Origin: Collinsella sp.
GTDB lineage: Bacteria; Actinomycetota; Coriobacteriia; Coriobacteriales; Coriobacteriaceae
Assembly: GCA_022713905.1 (NCBI GenBank)
Contig: JAIHTM010000075.1
Coordinates: 1 to 17,226 of the forward strand
Direction: 5' to 3'
DNA length: 17,226 nucleotides
This document shows, in pieces, positions 1 through 6,969 of this stretch. The position numbers and the translations under genes were made by a program. Every line of letters starts with the position of its first letter. Within the stretch, counting starts at the first letter, position 1. A model generated the notes under the pieces. It was given only the letters and a program-made list of their open reading frames with translations. It had not been told where the DNA came from and made no database searches.

Positions 1-51
1 GTCTTCGGCGTTCATGCTGCCCCCATCATCGCGGTCTACGGGGTCAAAGAT

Positions 52-1176
52 ATGGCACCGTGGGGACACATGTATGTCAATCCTGGTCTAACAGAGCCAA
101 GCGAAAAGCCTTCGGTGCTTATCGTCGATGACTCCGAGATGAACCGAGCCATTCTCAGCGAGATGCTCAAGGACGAGTATTGCATCCTCGAGGCCGATAA
201 CGGTCGTACGGCGCTCGATATGGTCGACCGTTATGGCGATGAGTTGTCGCTCGTGCTGCTGGACATTGTCATGCCGGGCGCGAGCGGCTTTGAGGTACTG
301 GCCGATCTGTCGCGCCGATCGGGTATCGACAATCTGCCTGTCATCATGATTTCGAGCGAAGATTCCGATGATATGGTTCTGCGCGCGTACGAGCTGGGCG
401 CCTCGGACTATATCAACCGCCCGTTTGACTCCCGTGTCGTGCGCCGCCGTGTAAGCAACACCATCCGCCTATACGCCAAACAGCGCCGCCTGACGAACCT
501 GCTGTCCCAGCAGTACAACGAGCGCGTCAAGAACAGTCGCATGCTCATCGATATCATGGCCGGCGTCATGGAGCTTCGCAACGGCGAGAGCGGCCTGCAC
601 GTCACGCATATCGAAAAGCTGACCGAGCTGCTGCTGGGCTGCCTGGTGCATCGCAGCGACAAGTTCCCGCTCGACAACGAACAGCGCTCCACGATCGCCA
701 TGGCCTCGGCGCTCCACGATATCGGCAAGATGTCGATCGACGACGCGATCCTCAACAAGCCCGGACGCCTGACGTCCGAGGAGTTCGAGATCATGAAGAC
801 GCACACCACCCTCGGTGCCGACATGCTGTTTGAGCTGGGTCACCAACATGCCGGCAATTCCTTGCTGGAATATGCGTACCAGATCGCACGTTGGCACCAC
901 GAGCGCTGGGATGGCAAGGGCTATCCCGACGGCCTTAAGGGCGACGAGATCCCCATTGCCGCGCAGGTGGTTTCGGTGGCCGACGTATACGACGCGCTCA
1001 CGAGCGTGCGCGTGTACAAGGATGCCATCCCGCACCAGGAAGCGATTCAAATGATCCTGGACGGCAAGTGCGGTCAGTTTAACCCGCTACTGCTCGACTG
1101 CCTGCTCGAGGTGCAAGACCGTATTGCCGAAACGTTGGCACGTCCTGCCGACGTCGTTGCGTTCCCCACGATTTAG
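52..1176 (+). CDS. Response regulator with HD-GYP phosphodiesterase output domain
   Basis: Receiver domain (about residues 20-140) joined to an HD-GYP domain (about 165-355), a type that usually hydrolyses cyclic di-GMP in the cytoplasm on a signal from a histidine kinase. Seen: acidic pair D26-D27, phospho-acceptor D71 in LLDIVMPG, S101-S102; the HD pair H222-D223 in LHDIGK; H251; H282-H283; and the full GYP signature HHERWDGKGYPDGL (282-295). The usual receiver lysine before Pro-Phe is Arg123 (INRPF). The start is uncertain: no good ribosome site precedes ATG 52 or ATG 70, and the frame is open to the left edge of the window, so the protein may begin upstream. An HPt gene follows 23 bp later, suggesting a shared phosphorelay; no kinase is visible. 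The family call is firm; substrate and signal are inferred. Confidence 0.9.
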   Translation: MAPWGHMYVNPGLTEPSEKPSVLIVDDSEMNRAILSEMLKDEYCILEADNGRTALDMVDRYGDELSLVLLDIVMPGASGFEVLADLSRRSGIDNLPVIMISSEDSDDMVLRAYELGASDYINRPFDSRVVRRRVSNTIRLYAKQRRLTNLLSQQYNERVKNSRMLIDIMAGVMELRNGESGLHVTHIEKLTELLLGCLVHRSDKFPLDNEQRSTIAMASALHDIGKMSIDDAILNKPGRLTSEEFEIMKTHTTLGADMLFELGHQHAGNSLLEYAYQIARWHHERWDGKGYPDGLKGDEIPIAAQVVSVADVYDALTSVRVYKDAIPHQEAIQMILDGKCGQFNPLLLDCLLEVQDRIAETLARPADVVAFPTI

Positions 1177-1199
1177 TTTGACCGAAGGAGTTTTAATTC

Positions 1200-1556
1200 A
1201 TGGGTTCCATGCGTGAAGCGTATGAGAAGATCGGCGCCGATTACAACGGTGCCAGCGTTCGCCTGATGGGCGAGGAGATGCTCGCCCGCTTTGCCCTTAA
1301 GTTCTTGGATGACGAGAGCATGGACAAGCTGGAGGCCGCTATGGCGGCAGGGGACGTTGAGGGTGCGTTTATGGCCGTGCATACGCTTAAGGGTGTGAGC
1401 CAGAACCTGGGGTTCGACAATCTGTATGAGCCGGCGGTCGTGGTGACCGAGGCGTTGCGCGATGCCGATGACGTTACCGGTGCTCGCGAGGGTATGCATG
1501 CGCTGCGTAGGCAGTATGCGGCAACGATGGCTGCCCTGCGCGAGGCGGCTGAATAA
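1200..1556 (+). CDS. Stand-alone HPt (histidine phosphotransfer) domain protein
   Basis: A 118-residue helical protein with the HPt core motif around H61 (AVHTLKGVSQNLG), where H61 is the expected phosphorylated histidine. HPt proteins shuttle phosphoryl groups between receiver domains of hybrid kinases and response regulators in the cytoplasm. ATG 1200 has a good ribosome site (gaaggag, 1184-1190); a second ATG at 1209 is possible. It lies 23 bp after the REC-HD-GYP gene and is probably co-transcribed with it, so that regulator is the natural partner, though this is inferred. The length matches a single HPt domain with no other domain attached. A long hairpin (1581-1644) follows. Confidence 0.85.
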   Translation: MGSMREAYEKIGADYNGASVRLMGEEMLARFALKFLDDESMDKLEAAMAAGDVEGAFMAVHTLKGVSQNLGFDNLYEPAVVVTEALRDADDVTGAREGMHALRRQYAATMAALREAAE

Positions 1557-1580
1557 GAGCTTGCAATCTTTGATGACTAT

Positions 1581-1644
1581 GAGAGTGGATAATCTCCCGT
1601 TTTTGGCCCTGTGGCGGCCTCAAAGTGGGAGATTATCCACTCTC
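1581..1644. repeat. Long perfect hairpin: 18-bp inverted repeat
   Basis: Arms gagagtggataatctccc (1581-1598) and its exact reverse complement (1627-1644) flank a 28-base loop. The loop contains a further GGCC/GGCC pairing (1605-1608 with 1616-1619). It lies 24 bp after the HPt stop. There is no T-run after the right arm, so it is not a standard intrinsic terminator, although it may still end or stabilise the upstream transcript. The symmetrical structure fits a REP-like or MITE-like intergenic element. This sequence is not related to the other palindromes in the window. Confidence 0.7.
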
Positions 1645-1733
1645 GTTCGGTAGGTGTCTGAAAATCCACGCTCACCCCTCCGGGTTGGTAAATGGCCTAT
1701 GCGCATTAGCTGGGCTTTGTACATGCAATCCAT

Positions 1734-1765
1734 ATCGTTGTTCGATAAACTATTCGAATAACGAT
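1734..1765. promoter_or_regulatory. Putative operator upstream of the DUF2975-XRE pair
   Basis: Arms ATCGTTGTTCGA (1734-1745) and TCGAATAACGAT (1754-1765) pair at 11 of 12 positions across an 8-base spacer. The site ends 21 bp before the DUF2975 start codon. It contains TTCGATAA (1741-1748), the reverse complement of TTATCGAA found in the exporter promoter at 2777-2784. An XRE regulator encoded in the same operon is the obvious candidate binder, which would give autoregulation. That assignment is inference; no convincing -35/-10 pair was identified here. Confidence 0.5.
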
Positions 1766-1786
1766 AGGGTCGACGAGGGTGAGTGT

Positions 1787-2347
1787 ATGTCCAATAGCGT
1801 TCAGCGTATTGCCAAGGCGCGCGAAAATATCAGGAAGCTCGGTTTTTGCATGACGGTCATTTTTGCGGGAATGCTCGTCGCTTTTGCCGCGTTGGTTGTT
1901 TACGTGATCTGGTATACGGTTGAAAACGTTGCTTCTGTCGATTCTTTCGGCGTCGTGACGCTTCTCGATGGCGGGTGCATCGTTATCCCAAGCGGACTGT
2001 GCCTGGCACTCGTCGTGGGTATTTCGCTTGTCGTTTTGTGTGGGATCAGCCGTAACATCTCGCGGGGCGTCTCGCCTTTTACCAGGGCGCATGTGCGGCT
2101 TATCCGTGTTCTTGCCCTTGCTCTTGCTGTTAACGCCGCGGTTTCGTTTGTTGGTGCCTACGGATCGGTCAATCTCACCATTGGCGGACTGGAGCTTTAC
2201 ATCGTGCCTCATTCCTTCGTTATTGAGATTTGCCAAGGCGCTACCTTTGATGCGGGGTCGTTTATCGGCGCAGTTGTCTGCTTGTTTATCTCGGCGATCT
2301 GGAGTTATGCCTCACTGCTCCAAGAGCAGTCTGACGAGCTTGTGTAG
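1787..2347 (+). CDS. DUF2975 family membrane protein (YoaS-like)
   Basis: A 186-residue protein with four hydrophobic segments (about residues 18-45, 66-88, 103-125 and 157-178), the layout of DUF2975 proteins. These are of unknown function and are typically encoded directly upstream of a small YozG-like XRE regulator, exactly as here. ATG 1787 was chosen because it follows a purine-rich ribosome site (gagggtgag) and opens a typical basic N-terminus. The frame stays open upstream to ATG 1625, but that stretch overlaps the hairpin arm and has no ribosome site. The stop codon overlaps the AGGAGG ribosome site of the next gene, implying translational coupling. A role as a membrane partner or sensor for the regulator is plausible but unproven. 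Confidence 0.8.
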   Translation: MSNSVQRIAKARENIRKLGFCMTVIFAGMLVAFAALVVYVIWYTVENVASVDSFGVVTLLDGGCIVIPSGLCLALVVGISLVVLCGISRNISRGVSPFTRAHVRLIRVLALALAVNAAVSFVGAYGSVNLTIGGLELYIVPHSFVIEICQGATFDAGSFIGAVVCLFISAIWSYASLLQEQSDELV

Positions 2348-2355
2348 GAGGAAAC

Positions 2356-2685
2356 ATGAGCTATCTCATCATCGAGCTTGAGACGCAGCTGCTTAAGACC
2401 GGAAAGACCAGCGCTGATCTGATTCGGGCGACGGGGCATACTCCGGCTAATATTTCAAAGCTTAGAAACGGAAAGATAAAAGCTATTCGCCTAAAGACGC
2501 TTCTCGATATCTGTGATGAGCTTGATTGTCAACCGGGAGATATTATTCAGCGCGTGAGCGAGAAAGAGCTTGAGGAGCTTATTGTCGAGCGCGCAAAAAA
2601 TGTCGTGAGACAGATGCGGGACGGCGGAGGCAACGAGGCGTCGCTTCCGACATCAGTCTTCGCTGTCGATTTGAGCGACGAGTAG
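2356..2685 (+). CDS. XRE-family HTH transcriptional regulator (YozG-like)
   Basis: 109 residues. The Cro/C1-type helix-turn-helix fills about residues 10-66 (GKTSADLIRATGHTPANISK, then the typical TLLDICDELDCQPGDII). The tail of about 40 acidic or charged residues after it is longer than in the minimal YozG type. A strong ribosome site (taggaggaaac) lies 8 bp after the DUF2975 stop, so the two genes form one operon. Pairing with DUF2975 is a recurrent arrangement. TTATCGAA half-sites upstream of both this operon and the following ABC exporter suggest it regulates both; this is inferred from sequence symmetry only. Confidence 0.85.
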   Translation: MSYLIIELETQLLKTGKTSADLIRATGHTPANISKLRNGKIKAIRLKTLLDICDELDCQPGDIIQRVSEKELEELIVERAKNVVRQMRDGGGNEASLPTSVFAVDLSDE

Positions 2686-2723
2686 CATAGAGCGAACAGC
2701 TATAACGAAATATCAGCGTAAAG

Positions 2724-2755
2724 GGGCCCGTGTCTAACACGGGTTCTTTCTTCTA
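2724..2755 (+). terminator. Intrinsic terminator after the XRE gene
   Basis: Stem CCCGTGT (2727-2733) / ACACGGG (2737-2743) closes a 3-base loop and can be lengthened by G-U pairs, followed by the T-rich tract ttctttcttct. It separates the DUF2975-XRE unit from the exporter, which has its own promoter immediately downstream. Confidence 0.75.
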
Positions 2756-2762
2756 GATTATC

Positions 2763-2797
2763 TTGACAAATATGAGTTATCGAAAAACAATAACAAC
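2763..2797 (+). promoter_or_regulatory. Promoter with embedded putative XRE operator, ABC exporter operon
   Basis: A perfect -35 hexamer TTGACA (2763-2768), a 17-bp spacer and a -10-like AACAAT (2786-2791, four of six). The spacer and -10 hold TTATCGAAAAACAATAA (2777-2793), an imperfect palindrome (TTATCG / CAATAA). It shares TTATCGAA with the site before the DUF2975 gene. A repressor bound here would block RNA polymerase. CGATAA recurs at 2807-2812. The promoter call rests on sequence match; the operator role is inferred. Confidence 0.55.
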
Positions 2798-2829
2798 TAG
2801 GAAAAACGATAAAGAAAAGAAGGAACGAT

Positions 2830-3591
2830 ATGAGCGGTTTTGCTATCAAGCAGAACGGGAGGCCAATGAACGCATCAGCGATAAAGTTATCAAAGGTGTC
2901 AAAGCGCTATGGAAAACGGCGTGTGTTACATGACGTTTCCTTCGAGGTGGATCAGTCTGAGCTCTGTGCCCTTGTCGGTGCAAACGGTGCGGGCAAGAGC
3001 ACGCTTATTAAAATCGTCTTGGGCCTCTGCGAGCCATCGTCGGGGAGCGTGGAGCTCTTTGGAGGCAAGTCGAAAAAAGAGCTGAGCCTGATGCGGACGC
3101 GTGTCGGCTATGTGCCAGATTCCAGCGGAGCATACCAATCCCTCAGTGCGGCTGAGAATCTTCGGATCCGATGTGCGGAATGGGGGCTCGATGAGAAACG
3201 TGAGGTTCCTCGCGTCTTGGGCCTAGTCGGGCTGGACGTCGATGAGAAAAAGAGCGTGAGCAGTTTTTCTCTGGGAATGAAACGGCGACTGGATATAGCT
3301 ACGGCTTTATTGGGCGACACCGACGTACTAATTTTCGATGAGCCGGCAAATGGATTGGATCCGTTGGGCATCGAGAGTATATGGGCCCTTATCGGTCGAT
3401 TAAATCGAGAGCAGGGTAAGACCATGCTCATCTCTAGCCATGATTTAGATGAGTTGGCATCGGTTGCAACAAGCTGCCTGTTTATTCATGACGGCGAACT
3501 GCTAAAAAAGGAATCGATGGACGTCATAAGGGATGAGGCGCCATCCCTAAAAGAGTATTACAGGCGCCTGATGAAGGCGGTCTCGCTATGA
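2830..3591 (+). CDS. ABC exporter ATP-binding protein (BcrA/lantibiotic-immunity-like)
   Basis: A 253-residue ABC ATPase that would energise the two permeases encoded downstream. Walker A is GANGAGKST (50-58), the signature region is SFSLGMKRR (145-153), Walker B is VLIFDEPANGLDP (166-178), and the switch histidine is H204 (SSHDLDE). The Q-loop glutamine is replaced: the usual Pro-Gln reads P96-D97, a deviation also met in bacitracin/lantibiotic-type exporters. ATG 2830 has a ribosome site (aagga); M13 is an alternative start. The stop overlaps the first permease start (ATGA). Substrate is unknown; drug or antimicrobial-peptide efflux is the usual role of the family. Confidence 0.88.
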   Translation: MSGFAIKQNGRPMNASAIKLSKVSKRYGKRRVLHDVSFEVDQSELCALVGANGAGKSTLIKIVLGLCEPSSGSVELFGGKSKKELSLMRTRVGYVPDSSGAYQSLSAAENLRIRCAEWGLDEKREVPRVLGLVGLDVDEKKSVSSFSLGMKRRLDIATALLGDTDVLIFDEPANGLDPLGIESIWALIGRLNREQGKTMLISSHDLDELASVATSCLFIHDGELLKKESMDVIRDEAPSLKEYYRRLMKAVSL

Positions 3592-4412
3592 AGCGGGCGA
3601 TCCATCCCATAAAGGCGGACATGATGCGTTTGTACAGGATATTTCCGGCGAAGTTTGGTCTTGCGCTTATGCTGGCGTTCGGCCTTCTCTTCGGCATCTT
3701 TCTAAAAAACGGAACAACGTTGCTCGCCTTTGGCAATAGCGTTTTTGGGGAGGAGATTGGCTTCTGTTGGAATGTAATCGATCCCTCTGCACCCGATGAG
3801 TCCCTTGTGCGCAGCGCTTTTGCCGGTACATCCCTGTTCGTCCCACTCATCGTTTGTCTGGTGATTTTACAGGAGCGCGGCTATGAAGAGGGATACCGAA
3901 TTTCTATGGCAAGAGGTCTCGCCCGCTTTAATGGCGCTCTAGCACATGCATTTTCGTCTGCTTTCATGATTGGCGCAGCATATAGTGCGCTTTGCCTTCT
4001 TCTTTTTGCCATAGCCGTAACACGTGGAGGGCAAAACTACGTGCATGGCATGCTGGCTGCATTTTTGCCTGCAATGATAGTCAACGCCGCATTGGTGATA
4101 TCGGTTGCGCTGGAGACGGTGACCATCTATCGGATTACGGGCAGCGCTGTATTGAGCGGGGCCGTGGTGATAGTTGGATTTGTCATGAGCTTGACGCTCT
4201 ACGGAACTTACCTTCAGACGCCCATACCGTCCTTGCGATGGATCTTCTTTCTTCCGGGGCCGTACCTTGGAGTCGGATGTGCCCTTGGGTATAGCGATAT
4301 GGGGCAGCTGGCGCTTCTGGGGTATGGCGCGGCAGCCAGCTGTCTATCGGTATTGATTTACGCTCTCGTGAGCTTTCGTGCTGGGGGTGTGCTCAATGGC
4401 TCGTCAGACTAG
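3588..4412 (+). CDS. ABC-2-like exporter permease, first subunit
   Basis: A 274-residue integral membrane protein with about six hydrophobic segments: near residues 22-38, 82-97, 121-142, 153-175, 185-205 and 246-265. A large extracytoplasmic loop probably lies between the first two, as in ABC-2 exporters of the BcrB/lantibiotic-immunity kind. No conserved catalytic motif is expected. It overlaps the ATPase gene by 4 bp (ATGA) and the next permease by 17 bp, so the three genes are translationally coupled. Family placement comes from topology and operon context, not from a clear motif match; the substrate cannot be predicted. Confidence 0.72.
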   Translation: MKRAIHPIKADMMRLYRIFPAKFGLALMLAFGLLFGIFLKNGTTLLAFGNSVFGEEIGFCWNVIDPSAPDESLVRSAFAGTSLFVPLIVCLVILQERGYEEGYRISMARGLARFNGALAHAFSSAFMIGAAYSALCLLLFAIAVTRGGQNYVHGMLAAFLPAMIVNAALVISVALETVTIYRITGSAVLSGAVVIVGFVMSLTLYGTYLQTPIPSLRWIFFLPGPYLGVGCALGYSDMGQLALLGYGAAASCLSVLIYALVSFRAGGVLNGSSD

Positions 4413-5214
4413 AAGATTCCTTCATTCAGAATTGAAGCATGTGAGCAAATGGACGTACGCCTTAATCCTGGTAATTTATGCGTGCATGGTGGTATTGCAG
4501 CTTAATTCTTTCCCGATGTGGTTCTGTAGCCTCCGTGAGAACAGTTTCTTGGGCTTTTTCCCAGACCCGACGCTTCGGCTATCGGCAGAGGATGTCCTTC
4601 TATTTGGTAATGCAGAGGTTTTTCGCGGTCTGCTGTTCAACGTAGCCCCGCTGGCTCATGCATTGTTCTTTCCGTTCATCGCGGCTTGCGTTGTGCCGCG
4701 CTTTGTCAGTTCGGGCTTTATTGAGGAACCGTGGGGGTTGTCGGAGGCTCGGGGAGGGAAGCGTGTGTGCGCTATCGTTGCGCGAGTGGTGCTGTCTTCT
4801 TTTGCCCTTTTGGGCGCGTTTATCCTGTCGAGTGTCGTTTTGTACTGCCTTAACTGCGCAATCGTTTTGGATGCTCAACAGTGTTTCAACCTGAATATGT
4901 TTTGCGATCGACTTCTTCTGGCGAGTGCGGTCTGCCTCGCATACGTGGTCTCTTGCGTGATTGTTGTTTCCTATTTTGGGTCCGGCTTCGGTCCGATTGG
5001 CATGCTGCTACTTGTCAACGTTGTAGCGATCTACATACAGCTCGGGGCCAATTCCGTGCTTCCGCTTCCAGCCTCGATGCTCATGTGGATTTGTGGCGTG
5101 ACCCCGTTGGAGGATGGTCAATGCACCTCGATTTTAATTGACTGCCTAATAAACGTAGCAAGCGTTTTCACCATTTGCTTTACCGTCGACCAATTGCGGT
5201 CGAGATTTCTTTGA
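4396..5214 (+). CDS. ABC-2-like exporter permease, second subunit
   Basis: 272 residues with about six hydrophobic segments and a basic N-terminus (MARQTRRFLHSELKH). It probably forms a heterodimeric channel with the preceding permease. ATG 4396 was chosen over in-frame GTG 4378 and GTG 4387 because a G-rich ribosome-binding stretch (ctgggggtg, 4381-4389) lies just before it. It overlaps the upstream gene by 17 bp. A strong hairpin follows at 5255-5288. The gene is intact, and its weaker codon bias resembles the rest of the cassette more than the flanking operons. Function is inferred from the neighbouring ATPase. Confidence 0.72.
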   Translation: MARQTRRFLHSELKHVSKWTYALILVIYACMVVLQLNSFPMWFCSLRENSFLGFFPDPTLRLSAEDVLLFGNAEVFRGLLFNVAPLAHALFFPFIAACVVPRFVSSGFIEEPWGLSEARGGKRVCAIVARVVLSSFALLGAFILSSVVLYCLNCAIVLDAQQCFNLNMFCDRLLLASAVCLAYVVSCVIVVSYFGSGFGPIGMLLLVNVVAIYIQLGANSVLPLPASMLMWICGVTPLEDGQCTSILIDCLINVASVFTICFTVDQLRSRFL

Positions 5215-5254
5215 TTGCTTGTGAAGGATAATCATACCGAGCATACCAAATACA

Positions 5255-5288
5255 GGGGGGCGGGCACCGTGGCTGGTGTCCGCCCCCC
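5255..5288. terminator. Strong GC hairpin between convergent genes
   Basis: A 14-bp stem with one G-U pair: GGGGGGCGGGCACC (5255-5268) / GGTGTCCGCCCCCC (5275-5288), 6-base loop. It sits between the last exporter gene (+) and the amidotransferase (-). There is no strong T-run on either side, so it is best read as a bidirectional terminator-like structure serving both operons. Confidence 0.65.
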
Positions 5289-5325
5289 CCTAGCATGGAA
5301 GGTTTAAGCCTATGTGATTTGCGAG

Positions 5326-6135
5326 CTAGCGGGCTCGCTTAACCTTTGCCGCTGCCTCGACAAACGACTTCCACAGGTTAAAGTCGGTCTCGAGCGTCTG
5401 CCAGGTGTACTCAGGATGCCATTGCACGCCCAGGCAGAATGGCTGGCCTTCGACCTCGATGCACTCGGGAACGCCGTCGGTTGCCTTGGCGACCAAGCGC
5501 GTGCTTTTACCCAGACGGTCGACGCAGCAGTGATGTGCCGAGTTGGTCTGGATCAGCCTGTGCCCGCCAACCGCGCGCTCCAGCAGCGAGCCCGGCACGA
5601 CCTCGACGGGGTGCACGGGATCGTTGAGCACGTGGGTATGGCGCCACTGCGTGCGGCCCTCGCGCGCACCCAGGCTCGGCACGTCCATGCACAGGGTGCC
5701 GCCGGTGGCGACATTGAGCAGCTGCGTGCCTCGGCAGGTGGTAAAGAGCGGCTTCTTGGCGCGAAGCACCTCGTTAACCAGCTTAAACTCAAAACGGTCG
5801 CGAATCTCGCAGCACAGCGTGGGGTCGTAAGGACGCTCGTCGCCCCAGCGTTTGGGGTTGACGTCCGGGCCGCCGGGAATGGCGATGCCGTCGGCGATAT
5901 CGACGTAATGCCGGATAACATCGACGTCTTCGGTAATAGACATCTGCAGCGGCAGGCCACCGGCGGCAAGGATGGCATCGACAAAGACACTTGCGATTTC
6001 CTCGTTGGGGGAGAGCGTCTCGCTCAAAAACGGTTTTGCCTCTTCCCAGCGCGGCGCGACGAGGATGAGCGGACGGTCGGCGGGGGCAACGTCGACGTGC
6101 GGGGTATAGGACGAGGAAGTACGTGTTCCGATCAT
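5326..6135 (-). CDS. Class I glutamine amidotransferase, gamma-glutamyl-GABA hydrolase-like (PuuD family)
   Basis: 269 residues with the peptidase C26 / class I amidotransferase triad: nucleophile C134 in TTCRGTQLLN, then H240 and E242 in GVQWHPE. The oxyanion-loop region IPGGPDVNP (86-94) is present. Family members hydrolyse gamma-glutamyl amide bonds such as gamma-glutamyl-GABA in putrescine breakdown. It is the last gene of the amino acid importer operon (87 bp after the ATPase), which hints that the imported substrate or a gamma-glutamyl derivative is processed here. ATG 6135 is the only convincing start before the upstream stop codon, but its ribosome site is weak. Exact substrate unknown. 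Confidence 0.85.
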   Translation of the reverse strand: MIGTRTSSSYTPHVDVAPADRPLILVAPRWEEAKPFLSETLSPNEEIASVFVDAILAAGGLPLQMSITEDVDVIRHYVDIADGIAIPGGPDVNPKRWGDERPYDPTLCCEIRDRFEFKLVNEVLRAKKPLFTTCRGTQLLNVATGGTLCMDVPSLGAREGRTQWRHTHVLNDPVHPVEVVPGSLLERAVGGHRLIQTNSAHHCCVDRLGKSTRLVAKATDGVPECIEVEGQPFCLGVQWHPEYTWQTLETDFNLWKSFVEAAAKVKRAR

Positions 6136-6222
6136 GGGTGCGGCTTTCGAATCCGGGTGGACATGGCATAGGGGTGGCGCGGGACAAACGCTGGTGATGA
6201 ATTTGCCCGCGTGGCAATTGGG

Positions 6223-6933
6223 CTAGTGGCCCTTGATGGAGTTGAGGAAGTCCTGGGCGCGCTTGGTCTGGGGGTGGTCGAAGAACTCGTCGGGCGTGCC
6301 GGTTTCCACGATCTGGCCGTCGGCCATAAACACGACGCGGTCGGCCACGCGGCGGGCAAAGTTCATCTCGTGCGTGATGACGATCATCGTCATGCCCTGC
6401 TGCGCCAAGCGCACCATGACCTCGAGCACCTCGTTGATCATCTCGGGGTCAAGGGCACTTGTGGGCTCGTCAAAGAGCATGGCCTTGGGCTGCATGGCGA
6501 GTGAACGGGCGATGGCCACGCGCTGTTGCTGGCCGCCCGAGAGCTGTGCGGGCGCCTTATCGGCCTGCTCGGCAACGCCCACGCGGCCCAGTAGGTCCAT
6601 GGCGCGCTCGCGAGCCTCATCCTTGGACACGCCCAGCACGTCGACCGGCCCCAGCATGACGTTCTGCAGTACGGTCATATGTGCGAACAGGTTGAACTGT
6701 TGAAACACCATGCCCAGCTCGGCACGCATGCGGGCAAGGTCTTTGCCTTCCTGCGGCAGGGGCTCGCCCTCGATGAGGATCTCGCCCGAGTCGATGGTTT
6801 CCAGGCGGTTGATGGTGCGGCACACGACCGACAGGTTGATGTCGTTGAGAACGTGCAGGTCGCCATAGTGCTTATCGACGTGCTTGAGCTCGATAAGCGG
6901 CTGGTTGCCAGAAGTAGAAGTGCTCTGTGCCAT
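6223..6933 (-). CDS. Amino acid ABC importer ATPase (GlnQ-like) lacking the Walker A motif
   Basis: 236 residues. Clearly GlnQ/HisP-like: A-loop Y23, Q-loop VFQQFNLF (76-83), signature LSGGQQQR (131-138), Walker B MLFDEPTSALDP (152-163), switch histidine H188 (THEM). The P-loop is absent: LNDINLSV runs straight into VCRTINRLE (residues 29-45; junction at bases 6820-6828). Family members have about 18 more residues here, including GPSGSGKST. The reading frame is kept and the rest looks conserved, so this is an in-frame deletion (or an assembly collapse) rather than decay. Without Walker A it should not bind ATP productively. The start ATG has a good AAGGAG site. It follows the second permease gene by 36 bp. 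Confidence 0.9.
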   Translation of the reverse strand: MAQSTSTSGNQPLIELKHVDKHYGDLHVLNDINLSVVCRTINRLETIDSGEILIEGEPLPQEGKDLARMRAELGMVFQQFNLFAHMTVLQNVMLGPVDVLGVSKDEARERAMDLLGRVGVAEQADKAPAQLSGGQQQRVAIARSLAMQPKAMLFDEPTSALDPEMINEVLEVMVRLAQQGMTMIVITHEMNFARRVADRVVFMADGQIVETGTPDEFFDHPQTKRAQDFLNSIKGH

Positions 6934-6969
6934 GGTGCTCGGCTCCTTATGACTCGAAATGGTAAAGCG

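Noticed and set aside
1..15. Start of a divergent - strand gene (ATG at 15 reading left)
   Set aside because: Only five codons would be visible, and the gap to the + gene would be too short for two promoters. It cannot be supported from this window.
1625..1786. Upstream ATG extension of the DUF2975 protein
   Set aside because: The extension overlaps the hairpin arm and the operator palindrome, lacks a ribosome site, and adds sequence unlike the family N-terminus. ATG 1787 is preferred.
5314..6171. Open frame of 285 codons on the + strand opposite the amidotransferase
   Set aside because: It overlaps the amidotransferase, which has a complete catalytic triad, while the + frame has no recognisable domain and no credible start.
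6223..6933. Missing Walker A explained by a wrong start codon or a frameshift
   Set aside because: The residues before the gap (A-loop and LNDINLSV) are present in the same frame as those after it, so neither a start error nor a frameshift explains the loss.
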